In this document: one piece after another, positions 35,270 to 42,652 of the stretch
How positions within the stretch are numbered: the first letter of the stretch is position 1
How the letters are laid out: the number at the start of each line of letters is the position of its first letter
Assembly: GCA_964439625.1 (NCBI GenBank)
Contig: CAYTPI010000002.1
Span: 292,285-356,284, forward strand
Origin: CAYTPI01 sp964439625
GTDB lineage: Bacteria > Chloroflexota > Anaerolineae > Aggregatilineales > UBA3940
Reading direction: 5' to 3'
DNA: 64,000 nt
Notes under the pieces: model-generated
Database searches by the model: none
What the model was told of the DNA's origin: nothing
The model's input: only the letters and a program-made list of their open reading frames with translations
Program-made: the position numbers and the translations under genes

Positions 35270-35650
35270 ATGAAAGTACAAAATTATTCTGAAGTAGACG
35301 CACGAAATTTTCCCGGCATTGATGGGGTAAACATCCGCTGGATGGTGGGCAAAAAGGACGACGCCCCAAACTGCGCCATGCGCGTGATTGAAGTTGACCC
35401 GGGGCGTAACACCCCGTTTCACCAACACGACTATGAACATGAAGTATTTATTATTGATGGGTCAGGCTATCTAAAAGATGAGAATGATAATCAACATGCG
35501 TTTCAAAAGGGTACTGTTATCTACGTTAAACCCAATGAATGGCATGGCTTCTTCAACAACGCTGATAAAACCCTACGTTTTATTTGTGTGGTACCACACA
35601 TTGACGGGTTAGAGCCGCTTGATGAGGCGCAGGAAGCGGTTGTCTGCTGA
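35270..35650 (+). CDS. Cupin-domain protein
   Basis: 126 residues, a single small beta-barrel. Metal-type residues are in the two cupin motifs: NTPFHQHDYEHEVFIIDGSG (His51, His53, Glu57 or 59 region) and NEWHGFFN (His near 96). Such proteins bind a divalent metal and act as dioxygenases, isomerases or sensors; nothing narrows it further. It starts 14 bases after metG with AGAGGAG, so it is co-transcribed with metG. Confidence 0.9.
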   Translation: MKVQNYSEVDARNFPGIDGVNIRWMVGKKDDAPNCAMRVIEVDPGRNTPFHQHDYEHEVFIIDGSGYLKDENDNQHAFQKGTVIYVKPNEWHGFFNNADKTLRFICVVPHIDGLEPLDEAQEAVVC

Positions 35651-35661
35651 GTATGCCAAGC

Positions 35662-35686
35662 AAAAGGCCGCTGATTGCGACCTTTT
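35662..35686. terminator. Bidirectional terminator between cupin gene and TlpA-like gene
   Basis: Arms AAAAGG (35662-35667) and CCTTTT (35681-35686), with an inner CGC/GCG pairing after one mismatch and a short loop. A-run and T-run on both flanks suit the convergent genes on either side. Confidence 0.55.
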
Positions 35687-35701
35687 CACTTTGACATCAT
35701 T

Positions 35702-36187
35702 CTACAATAGAGGGTCAACTTGCTCCTCTAAAGTTTCTTGATTCAACAACCCGGTATGCTTGTAAACAATCGTCCCGTTTTGGTCGAATACAACTGTCGT
35801 TGGTTGACCACGTAACGCATAGAAATCTGCAATATTGCCGTTTTGATCAAGGATAATAGGGTATGTGATGTCGCGCTCGTCAATGAATGCTTGGGCTGTC
35901 TCGGCATCTTCACCAAGGTTGATGCCGAGCATCTCGACACCTTGACTGTTGTACTCATCATAGAATGCTTGCAGTTCCGGCATCTCAATGACGCAGGGGC
36001 CGCACCACGTTGCCCAAAAATTGACGACGACTACCTGTCCAGTATAGTCCTCTAGTTGAACCGTCCCTCCATCAAGCGTAGGCATTTCGACTGTCTCGAT
36101 TGTATCCCCTGACTCAGAACAGGCGGCAAGGACTACCGTTATCAATAACACAATAGTTGGAAAGATAAGGCGCTTCCCAGTAGGCAT
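35702..36187 (-). CDS. TlpA/ResA-like thioredoxin-fold lipoprotein
   Basis: 161 residues. N-terminal hydrophobic signal with lipobox VVLAAC (Cys23), then a thioredoxin fold with the active site WCGPC (Cys62, Cys65) in NFWATWCGPCVIEMPEL, and a cis-Pro region in GQPTTVVF. It is expected to be membrane-anchored outside the cytoplasm and to reduce disulfides, for example in cytochrome c maturation, although no ccm genes are nearby. AGGAGAT lies 5 bases before the ATG. Confidence 0.93.
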   Translation of the reverse strand: MPTGKRLIFPTIVLLITVVLAACSESGDTIETVEMPTLDGGTVQLEDYTGQVVVVNFWATWCGPCVIEMPELQAFYDEYNSQGVEMLGINLGEDAETAQAFIDERDITYPIILDQNGNIADFYALRGQPTTVVFDQNGTIVYKHTGLLNQETLEEQVDPLL

Positions 36188-36256
36188 CTTTATCTCCTAT
36201 AAGCATCTGTTACCAAGCATCTTCGTAAGATTGAGTTGGTTCAAGAGATATTTCTT

Positions 36257-36282
36257 ACCAGTAGCAAGCTGATGCTACTGGT
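36257..36282. other. Perfect 10-bp hairpin upstream of the TlpA-like gene
   Basis: Arms 36257-36266 (ACCAGTAGCA) and 36273-36282 (TGCTACTGGT) with a 6-base loop. The T-run is poor on both strands. Position is 70 bases upstream of the start codon, so it may be a second terminator for the upstream FHA gene or an operator. Confidence 0.4.
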
Positions 36283-36362
36283 TTGTAATGCACCTATAGT
36301 AGCTACTATCAACATTGATTACGAAGCGTATTCAGCACACAATGCCTGGTTAGATAGAGAAA

Positions 36363-36396
36363 TACAAAAGGTGCAGCCAACAGTGACTGCACCTTT
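36363..36396 (-). terminator. Intrinsic terminator after the FHA gene
   Basis: Arms 36367-36376 and 36387-36396 form a 10-bp stem (AAAGGTGCAG / CTGCACCTTT) with a 10-base loop. On the minus strand it runs into TGTATTT. It lies 23 bases past the stop of the FHA gene. Confidence 0.75.
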
Positions 36397-36418
36397 GAAA
36401 GCGTCATTTATTACGTCA

Positions 36419-37057
36419 TTATCCCGTCGGACATTGGAAGATTGTCGGCCCCAATGGCAGATCACAATACAGGTTAAGGGTATCCACTAGCACCAAGGCA
36501 CCAATCAACGAGCAGATAAACAGAATCGTCAGCACTGCACAGCCGATAACAATCACACGGTTGCGGTCTACGCCTTCATCATCGTCATACTGATCATAGA
36601 GCGGCGGCGCGGGCGGCATCACGGCTCTAGGTGGTGCTGCCGGTGGTGGTGCTGCCGGTGGCGGGGCGGCATACTGTGGTGGCGGGCTAGAGGCAGGAGG
36701 TGGCGGCGCGGCTTGTCTACCGCCATACGAAGGGGGGGGCACGGAACCACCCACTGCTTCATAGACCAACGTGACCGTTTCACCCATACCTATCAAGTCG
36801 CCGTTGGATAACTGATACGGCGAGGTCAACCGCTGCCGGTTAACAAAGGTGCCGTTCGTGCTGCGTAGGTCTTCTAGTACATACCCTTCCGTCGTCCGGA
36901 CGAATTTGGCATGGTGACGCGAGACCTCCGGGTCGTTAATTGTGATGTCATTCGTGATGTCACGACCAACCGTCATCGTATCACGATTGAGGTCATATTG
37001 TTGGTTCGGTTGAGGTCCTCGACGGACGATCAGCCGGAATTGCCCACCCGGTTGCAT
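36419..37057 (-). CDS. FHA-domain membrane protein with Pro-rich linker
   Basis: 212 residues. FHA domain at about 8-95: TVGRDITNDITINDPEVSRHH then LRSTNGTFVN, with the phosphothreonine-binding Arg, Ser and Asn in place. A Pro/Ala-rich linker (~105-155) with short PPPAAP-type repeats follows, then one hydrophobic span (RVIVIGCAVLTILFICSLIG, ~168-190) and a short tail. It should bind Thr-phosphorylated partners at the inner face of the membrane; no Ser/Thr kinase or phosphatase is encoded nearby. AGGAG 9 bases before the ATG. Confidence 0.9.
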   Translation of the reverse strand: MQPGGQFRLIVRRGPQPNQQYDLNRDTMTVGRDITNDITINDPEVSRHHAKFVRTTEGYVLEDLRSTNGTFVNRQRLTSPYQLSNGDLIGMGETVTLVYEAVGGSVPPPSYGGRQAAPPPPASSPPPQYAAPPPAAPPPAAPPRAVMPPAPPLYDQYDDDEGVDRNRVIVIGCAVLTILFICSLIGALVLVDTLNLYCDLPLGPTIFQCPTG

Positions 37058-37139
37058 ATCAGCTAACTCCTTAATAATGGGATGAATTCGACATCAAAGT
37101 CCCGTAATGAGGTTATCATATGGGTATTCTATACACCTG

Positions 37140-37889
37140 TCAAACGTGCTTTTGCAGCCACGCCCAAACTGTACTCAGTAGCCAACCCCGCTGCCACTCA
37201 AACGAGTGCTCCGCCTCCGGGTGCGTCAGCAACGTTGTGTGATCGTCATCTGCATTCCGATGCAGCGCATCAGCCTGAAATGGTGGGACTACCGTGTCGT
37301 TATTACCGTGAATAATCAACAGCGGCCTGGGGCTTATTCTGTGAACTTGCTCCGTTGGTGTAAAGGTCTCGTCAAGTGCCTGCCAATCTGAGATAAACGC
37401 CTCAGCACTGTATCCCGGAAGCCATGGCGTATATTCTGCCGCCACAATCGTTGTCGTCCACGTGAAATCTCGCGGGTCACAGACAGCACCATAGACAACC
37501 ACCTCCTTAACGCGTTGATCATCTGCTGCGGTCAACACGGCTGCCCAGCCGCCCATACTATGCCCAATGAGCGTAAATCCCCGCGACACATCAACCATCG
37601 GATACGCACCACTGCTCAGATGATCTATCGCAGCCTTCACATCCAGTGGAATATGTTCAAAATCATAGACGCCATCACTGCCCCAACACCCTCTGTAATG
37701 AAAGATCAGGCTGTTCCAGCCTTTATCGCGCAGAAAGAGGGCGATGTCGTAGTTCTTTTCAATACCCGGGACACCATGCAGGATAATTGCCGTTGGTTTA
37801 GGGTCTTCACCCTGAGCCATGTACAACGTGCCGAGCAATGTATACTCGCCACTTGCAAACGTGATGCCCGTTAAACCAGCTTGCGCCAT
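37140..37889 (-). CDS. Alpha/beta-hydrolase
   Basis: 249 residues, typical alpha/beta-hydrolase length. HGVPGIEKNYD forms the oxyanion region; the nucleophile is Ser111 in LIGHSMGGWA; the acid is probably Asp near 198 in IHGNNDTVVP; the histidine is in EAEHSFEW near 230. No signal peptide. It probably cleaves an ester or amide; the substrate is not predictable. The gene stands alone, divergent from murJ, with only a weak ribosome site. Confidence 0.9.
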   Translation of the reverse strand: MAQAGLTGITFASGEYTLLGTLYMAQGEDPKPTAIILHGVPGIEKNYDIALFLRDKGWNSLIFHYRGCWGSDGVYDFEHIPLDVKAAIDHLSSGAYPMVDVSRGFTLIGHSMGGWAAVLTAADDQRVKEVVVYGAVCDPRDFTWTTTIVAAEYTPWLPGYSAEAFISDWQALDETFTPTEQVHRISPRPLLIIHGNNDTVVPPFQADALHRNADDDHTTLLTHPEAEHSFEWQRGWLLSTVWAWLQKHV

Positions 37890-37975
37890 GCTGAAATTCC
37901 AAAGTGCACAATGTTAATGCCCGTAATGATAACGACATTCAGAAAATGGGGCTAGCGTCAACGACATAGGGCCCC

Positions 37976-37981
37976 TATACT
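37976..37981 (+). promoter_or_regulatory. -10 box of murJ, leaderless arrangement
   Basis: TATACT at 37976-37981, then 6 bases, then the GTG start of murJ at 37988. No Shine-Dalgarno can fit, so the transcript is predicted to start at the start codon. The -35 is weak. Confidence 0.5.
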
Positions 37982-37987
37982 GTTGCT

Positions 37988-39586
37988 GTGGTCGATCAAA
38001 CAGAAGCCCAACCTTCCCCATCCGCTGCACTCTCAAGCGGTGGCATTGCCCGTGCCGCTGTCTTGGTGATGCTCGGCTTTATCTTTAGCCGTGTATTGGG
38101 CCTCGTTCGCGATCTATTGATTGCCGCTCTCTTCGGTGAAGTCGATGAGTATTTCTTTGCTGCCCGTTTCCCTGAAGCGATTTTTCTCGTAGTAGCGGGG
38201 GGTGCTTTGGCATCGGCTTTTATCCCAACATACACCGATTACCTCAACCGTGATGACAAGGCGGATACCTGGCACCTTGTGTCATCGGTGATCACAATCA
38301 TTACGCTGATTTTGATCGTCATTTCGCTGCTGCTAGGTGTCTTCGCCGTGCCAATTGTTGACCTTATTTCTCAGTTTGAAGACCCCGCTCGCCGCCAACT
38401 CACTGTTCAGTTGATGCGTATTATGTTGTTAACTCCTGCTATTTTTGGCGTCAGCGGCTTATTGATGGGCTTACTGAACGCCAATCAGCGCTTTTTACTG
38501 CCGGCCTTGGCCCCAGCGATGTACAACGCGGGCATTATCTTTGGGGCATTGGCGCTGTCGCCTTCAATGGGTATTTTTGGTCTAGCATGGGGTACGGTGC
38601 TTGGGGCACTACTTCATTTACTGATACAGCTTCCAGATGTTCGCAAGCTCAACTGGAAGTTTAAGCCTGCAACCGACTTCGCGCATAAAGGCGTCCGCGA
38701 GATTGCCCGCTTGATGGGACCACGAGTACTTGGCCTCGCGATCATCCAACTGAACTTTTTTGTCAACTTGTCATTGGCATCAGGCATGATTGCAGGCAGC
38801 GTCTCTGCACTCACACGTGCTTTCATCGTGATGCTGCTGCCTCAAGGGATCATTGCTCAGTCTGTAGCGACAGCTGTCTTTCCGACCTTTGCCGCGCAGA
38901 TCTCTGCCGGTCAACGTGACCAAATGCGCAACACCTTTGGGCAGGTACTCAGGGCCATTCTATTTCTTGCCGTCCCAGCGACTGTTGGCTTGGTTATCTT
39001 GAGAGAACCCGTTGTCCGCCTGATCTTTGAATACGGTAGCTTCACTGCTGCGGATCGCCAAGCAACGGCTTGGGCGCTGTTGTTCTATGGGCTGGGGCTT
39101 GTGTCACACGCCTTAGTGGAAATCACGACGCGGGCCTTTTACGCCATGCACGATACGCGTACACCTGTCTTGGTGGGGGTGGTCACTGTCTTGATGAACA
39201 TCGGCTTAAGCCTACTGTTGGTTAACTACCTCGGCGACCCAAGCAGCCTGACGCGTGGCCCATTTGCTGGGCTAGCCTTGGCAAACACAATCGCAACGAC
39301 GCTTGAAGCAATTGTACTCCTGTTGTTACTTGCCCCTCGAATGGGGGGCATTGATACTACTCAGAACGTCATTTCTAGCTTGCGCACGACGATTGCTACC
39401 GCATTGATGGGGGCAGTATTATTTGTAGCTCTCCCATTGATGAACGTCGTCTGGTTTCCTGTTGCAATACTGGGGACAGTTATCGTCGGAGCGATAGTTT
39501 ACATTGGGGCTGCATGGCTCCTCAGAAGTGAGAGCGCACGCCTTTTCCTTAACATTGCTATTCAACGATTGCGACGCACCGCCTGA
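37988..39586 (+). CDS. murJ: Lipid II flippase MurJ (MviN)
   Basis: 532 residues with about 14 membrane spans. The N-terminus has GFIFSRVLGLVRDLLIAALFG and the conserved PEAIFLVVAGGALASAFIPTY; the middle has LLPQGIIAQSVATAVFPTFA and RAFYAMHDTRTPVLVG. It moves lipid-linked peptidoglycan precursor across the membrane. Because the glycan operon lacks its own Wzx, MurJ or another MOP transporter elsewhere might be involved there too, but that is speculation. GTG start without a ribosome site. Confidence 0.95.
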   Translation: MVDQTEAQPSPSAALSSGGIARAAVLVMLGFIFSRVLGLVRDLLIAALFGEVDEYFFAARFPEAIFLVVAGGALASAFIPTYTDYLNRDDKADTWHLVSSVITIITLILIVISLLLGVFAVPIVDLISQFEDPARRQLTVQLMRIMLLTPAIFGVSGLLMGLLNANQRFLLPALAPAMYNAGIIFGALALSPSMGIFGLAWGTVLGALLHLLIQLPDVRKLNWKFKPATDFAHKGVREIARLMGPRVLGLAIIQLNFFVNLSLASGMIAGSVSALTRAFIVMLLPQGIIAQSVATAVFPTFAAQISAGQRDQMRNTFGQVLRAILFLAVPATVGLVILREPVVRLIFEYGSFTAADRQATAWALLFYGLGLVSHALVEITTRAFYAMHDTRTPVLVGVVTVLMNIGLSLLLVNYLGDPSSLTRGPFAGLALANTIATTLEAIVLLLLLAPRMGGIDTTQNVISSLRTTIATALMGAVLFVALPLMNVVWFPVAILGTVIVGAIVYIGAAWLLRSESARLFLNIAIQRLRRTA

Positions 39587-39588
39587 CG

Positions 39589-40068
39589 TCAGCCCAGCAG
39601 CCAAGGCTGCAGCAGTAGTTTCCAAGCCAGCATCACTAGGACGCCAAACACAACACCACCAGCGACTTCTCGCCGGCTGTGTCCTAGCACTTCCTTGAAG
39701 GGCACCTCTCGGATTGACTGTCCACTGAGCAACTTGGCGACGATTAGGTTCAGGGCCCGTCCGTGTTCACCTGCTTCGCGCCGAATGTTAGACGCATCGT
39801 AAGTAACAATCATGGCAAGGACGGTGGCAATCGCAAAGAACATCGAGTCAAACCCCTCCGTCAAGCCAGCGCCAACCGCTAAAGCACTGACCATTGCCGA
39901 GTGCGAACTCGGAAAGCCGTCGTTAGCCGCAGCATAGCGCCAATCGAATTCGCCCAATTGCAAGTGATATGTGAACGGCTTCAAGAATTGGGCCAGCAGG
40001 CTGCTAATAAACGCCACCCACAGCACATCATTCGCCCAAATTTGCTGAAACGCTTCTCCAACTGTCAT
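39589..40068 (-). CDS. Divergent PAP2-family membrane protein (YuiD-like)
   Basis: 159 residues, four or so spans. Signature blocks are GFPSSHSAMVSALAVG near 50-65, then TYDASNIRREAGEH, and EVLGHSRREVAGG near the C-terminus, as in the divergent PAP2 (DUF212) family, which keeps part of the acid-phosphatase motif set. The substrate is unknown; a lipid-phosphate role is likely. It overlaps xseB by 4 bases and ends 2 bases from the murJ stop on the other strand. Confidence 0.9.
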   Translation of the reverse strand: MTVGEAFQQIWANDVLWVAFISSLLAQFLKPFTYHLQLGEFDWRYAAANDGFPSSHSAMVSALAVGAGLTEGFDSMFFAIATVLAMIVTYDASNIRREAGEHGRALNLIVAKLLSGQSIREVPFKEVLGHSRREVAGGVVFGVLVMLAWKLLLQPWLLG

Positions 40069-40289
40069 TCTGTGTGGCTTTCATCGAGTATCTTTATCCG
40101 TAGTTCAGCCTCAGCCAGTAGTTGGTTGCAGATGTCCACCAAGGATTTTCCGTTTTCATATAAAGTGAGCATCTCCTCAAGGGTAAGCTCGTCTCTTTCC
40201 ATCGCGGTCAGAAGCGCCTCTAACCGCGTAAGTCCCTCCTCGAACGATAGATTACCTGGGAGTTCATCAGGGTTACGCATCAGGCTCAC
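40065..40289 (-). CDS. xseB: Exodeoxyribonuclease VII small subunit
   Basis: 74 residues. LSFEEGLTRLEALLTAME, then LTLEEMLTLYENGKSL, is the XseB helical hairpin. It wraps the large subunit to form the nuclease that trims single-stranded DNA from both ends. It overlaps xseA by 17 bases upstream and PAP2 by 4 bases downstream. A second ATG at 40280 could also be the start. Confidence 0.94.
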   Translation of the reverse strand: MSLMRNPDELPGNLSFEEGLTRLEALLTAMERDELTLEEMLTLYENGKSLVDICNQLLAEAELRIKILDESHTE

Positions 40290-41496
40290 TTTTCTCTAGC
40301 GGAAGCGTCCTAGCACGCAGGGTACCACGCGCTAGTTGAATAGTTAGTGGAGTATCTTCAGCAACAGTCGCAGCATCTCTGACAATAACCCCATCAGGAC
40401 TGTAAACAATTGCGAAGCCTCTTGCCAGCGTAGCTTTTGGATCACTGCCTTGGATAGCTCCGGCTAAAGTTTGTAATTTTCGTTGTCGAACGTTAATCTG
40501 CCATTGTCCCATTCGGCCTAAGTCATTCGCTAATCGGCTTAGCTTTAAGCGTGCCAGTTCAACCGCTCGTTCAGGTGACGTGTAGCGCAGCCGTTGACTA
40601 TAAGCTTCTACGTCCAATCGCATAGACTCAAGCCGTTCTGTAACTTGCCCCCGCAGCCGTAGGTCAATCGCATCGAGGTGCAGCCGCAAATCGTCAATTG
40701 ATATGGGGGCAGCCAATTCTGCTGCTGCCGATGGGGTCGGTGCTCGTACACTGGCGGCAAAGTCTGCCAGCGTAAAGTCGATTTCGTGCCCCACGCCACT
40801 AATAATTGGGATCATCTGGGTGATGTCTGCAATTGTTCGCGCCAAACGCTCATCATTGAAGGCCCACAGGTCTTCTAATGATCCACCCCCACGGATCAAG
40901 AGAATAAGGTCTGGCTGTTCATCAATCAGTCGCTCTAACGCTCGGATAATGGTTGGCGGAGCATCTTTTCCCTGCACAACTGCCGTTGAAAGCGCCACCT
41001 CGCTTAAAGGGTTGCGCCGTCGCAGCACATTGAGAGCATCTTGTAAAGCGGCTGTGGTGGGTGACGTCACAATCCCCACTCTAAGCGGAAAATCAGGTAG
41101 GGGCTGTTTATATTCCTGCTCGAAAAGTCCCTCGGCTTGTAGCTTCTGCTTAAGTTGCTCAAAGGCTTCATGCAGACTGCCAACGCCGACCGGTTCCAAA
41201 CTGCTGCAATATAGTTGATATTGACCACCAGCCTCGTATATCCCAATATTGCCGCTGGCTAGCACGCGGTCACCTTGTTGCGGCTGGTAACTGCGACCTT
41301 GCCTTGCGTAACCGAACATCACACATGATAATTGCGCCTTACTATCTTTCAAAGTAAAGTACGCATGTCCGGATGATGGAATACGAAAGTTAGAGATTTC
41401 ACCCTCAATAAGTAGCTTGCTCAGTCGGTAATCCATCTCGAGCAACTGCCGCAGATAACGTGTGAGCTCACTAACTGTCCATTGTTTCTCGACCAT
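40273..41496 (-). CDS. xseA: Exodeoxyribonuclease VII large subunit
   Basis: 407 residues. An N-terminal OB fold (WTVSELTRYLRQLL, then LIEGEISNFR and GHAYFTLKD) precedes the catalytic region with GIVTSPTTAALQD and LILLIRGGGSLEDLWAFND, followed by helices that bind XseB. It acts on single-stranded DNA in repair and recombination. The ATG at 41496 has AGGAG 8 bases upstream; ATGs further up (41520, 41547) lack such a site. Confidence 0.95.
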   Translation of the reverse strand: MVEKQWTVSELTRYLRQLLEMDYRLSKLLIEGEISNFRIPSSGHAYFTLKDSKAQLSCVMFGYARQGRSYQPQQGDRVLASGNIGIYEAGGQYQLYCSSLEPVGVGSLHEAFEQLKQKLQAEGLFEQEYKQPLPDFPLRVGIVTSPTTAALQDALNVLRRRNPLSEVALSTAVVQGKDAPPTIIRALERLIDEQPDLILLIRGGGSLEDLWAFNDERLARTIADITQMIPIISGVGHEIDFTLADFAASVRAPTPSAAAELAAPISIDDLRLHLDAIDLRLRGQVTERLESMRLDVEAYSQRLRYTSPERAVELARLKLSRLANDLGRMGQWQINVRQRKLQTLAGAIQGSDPKATLARGFAIVYSPDGVIVRDAATVAEDTPLTIQLARGTLRARTLPLEKSEPDA

Positions 41497-41541
41497 AGTT
41501 GCTTCTCCTACCACTGCCATGCGCGATGCGATTAAACAATC

Positions 41542-41569
41542 TTGCATGCCTCATAGCGCATGTTAAAAT
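41542..41569 (+). promoter_or_regulatory. Promoter upstream of the 300-residue unknown gene
   Basis: TTGCAT at 41542-41547, 16 bases, TAAAAT at 41564-41569. The transcript would start near 41576 and carry a ~138-base leader. Confidence 0.5.
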
Positions 41570-41639
41570 CAATCAAAGTGTACTGGTAACTAAACATTAG
41601 CGTGTGCCGTCATGAGAATCGAAGAGATACTGCGCCACC

Positions 41640-41664
41640 AAACCCGTTATCTAAGTGCGGGTTT
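41640..41664 (+). other. Hairpin in the leader of the 300-residue unknown gene
   Basis: AAACCCG (41640-41646) and CGGGTTT (41658-41664) form a 7-bp stem with an 11-base loop, between the promoter and the gene. A 30-codon ORF (41612-41704) spans it, but has no ribosome site and no clear coding signal. Confidence 0.35.
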
Positions 41665-41713
41665 CAATCGTGTAGGTTGCTATTGGCGGTTGCGGCAAGT
41701 TTAAAGGAATTCT

Positions 41714-42616
41714 TTGTTGTCAATCGTAAACCCGCTTCGCTGGCATGATTTGCCATTGGCCTACCGGTTAGCGGGTCAGGGCTGCGGGTTTGACTCACGG
41801 CTCAAAATCACTGTCGGCGACGATACGGTCAGACAAGCGCTGCTCACAGGGACGGGCAGAACGCACATCTACACCATGCGTACTGATGACGGCTCTGGTC
41901 TTGGGCAGTTGCACTATCCAGCTGGTAATCAATCAGCATGGATGGCCTACCTTTCCCCAGCACTCGAAGATGCCTCTGACGGTCTATGGCTCAATTTAAT
42001 TGACGGGTTAGTAGCTGCAGCCGGTGAGCGTGGGACGATCAACCTAATTGCTGAAGTTGATCAAGGCGACCCGGCAACCGCTGTTCTGCGACGCGGTAGT
42101 TTTGCGATCTATGCCCATCAGGATATTTGGCGAAGAGCACCAAGGCCAGTCTCTGGCGAGGGTGGTGTTTTGAGGGAAGCATTACAGCAAGATCACATGA
42201 GTATCAAAATGCTGCACAACAATGTGACGCCGAGTTTACTTCGTCAGGTGATGCCGCCACCCTATGCTGCAAATCAATGTTTGGTCGGTGGTAATGGCGG
42301 CGGCTTAGTTGGCCTTGTATCAGTGTACAACGGAGCGAATGTACTTATTGATATATATATGCCACAATCCACAGAGCAGAAAGCAGTGCGCAATATAGTG
42401 ATCGGGGCCTTGAAAATCGTCGGGGCAGACCACAAAGAGGTCTATGTCAGGTTGCGGGGACAAATGACTTGGTTGGGTGCTATGTTGCAACATGAGATGC
42501 AGTTTGAACCATTCGCTGAGCAGGTTGTGATGGTTCGGCATACGGCACATCGCATCAAGCACCATGCTTTTAACAAGCTTCCGGCTGGTTTGGATGGAAT
42601 AACGTCCGTTTCTTAA
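41714..42616 (+). CDS. Unknown protein, possible divergent acetyltransferase fold
   Basis: 300 residues, not recognised. The first half has features loosely like a GNAT domain (NLIAEVDQGDPATAVLRRGSF followed by IYAHQDIWRR), and the second half may repeat the fold (VGLVSVYNGANVLIDIYM, then VYVRLRGQMTWL). No catalytic motif is certain, and no membrane span or signal peptide is present. The start is uncertain: TTG at 41714 or the adjacent TTG at 41717, both after AAAGGA. It is followed 36 bases later by the R3H ATPase gene, so they may be co-transcribed. Confidence 0.65.
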   Translation: MLSIVNPLRWHDLPLAYRLAGQGCGFDSRLKITVGDDTVRQALLTGTGRTHIYTMRTDDGSGLGQLHYPAGNQSAWMAYLSPALEDASDGLWLNLIDGLVAAAGERGTINLIAEVDQGDPATAVLRRGSFAIYAHQDIWRRAPRPVSGEGGVLREALQQDHMSIKMLHNNVTPSLLRQVMPPPYAANQCLVGGNGGGLVGLVSVYNGANVLIDIYMPQSTEQKAVRNIVIGALKIVGADHKEVYVRLRGQMTWLGAMLQHEMQFEPFAEQVVMVRHTAHRIKHHAFNKLPAGLDGITSVS

Positions 42617-42652
42617 CACTTTCTGATCATAAAAAAGTTAGTCTGCATTAAT

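Noticed and set aside
36600..36720. GC-rich short repeats as a DNA repeat element
   Set aside because: They encode the Pro/Ala-rich linker of the FHA protein.
41612..41704. 30-codon ORF upstream of the unknown 300-residue protein
   Set aside because: No ribosome site, not placed 6 bases after a -10 box, no codon bias that would suggest a leader peptide; the hairpin within it is listed instead.
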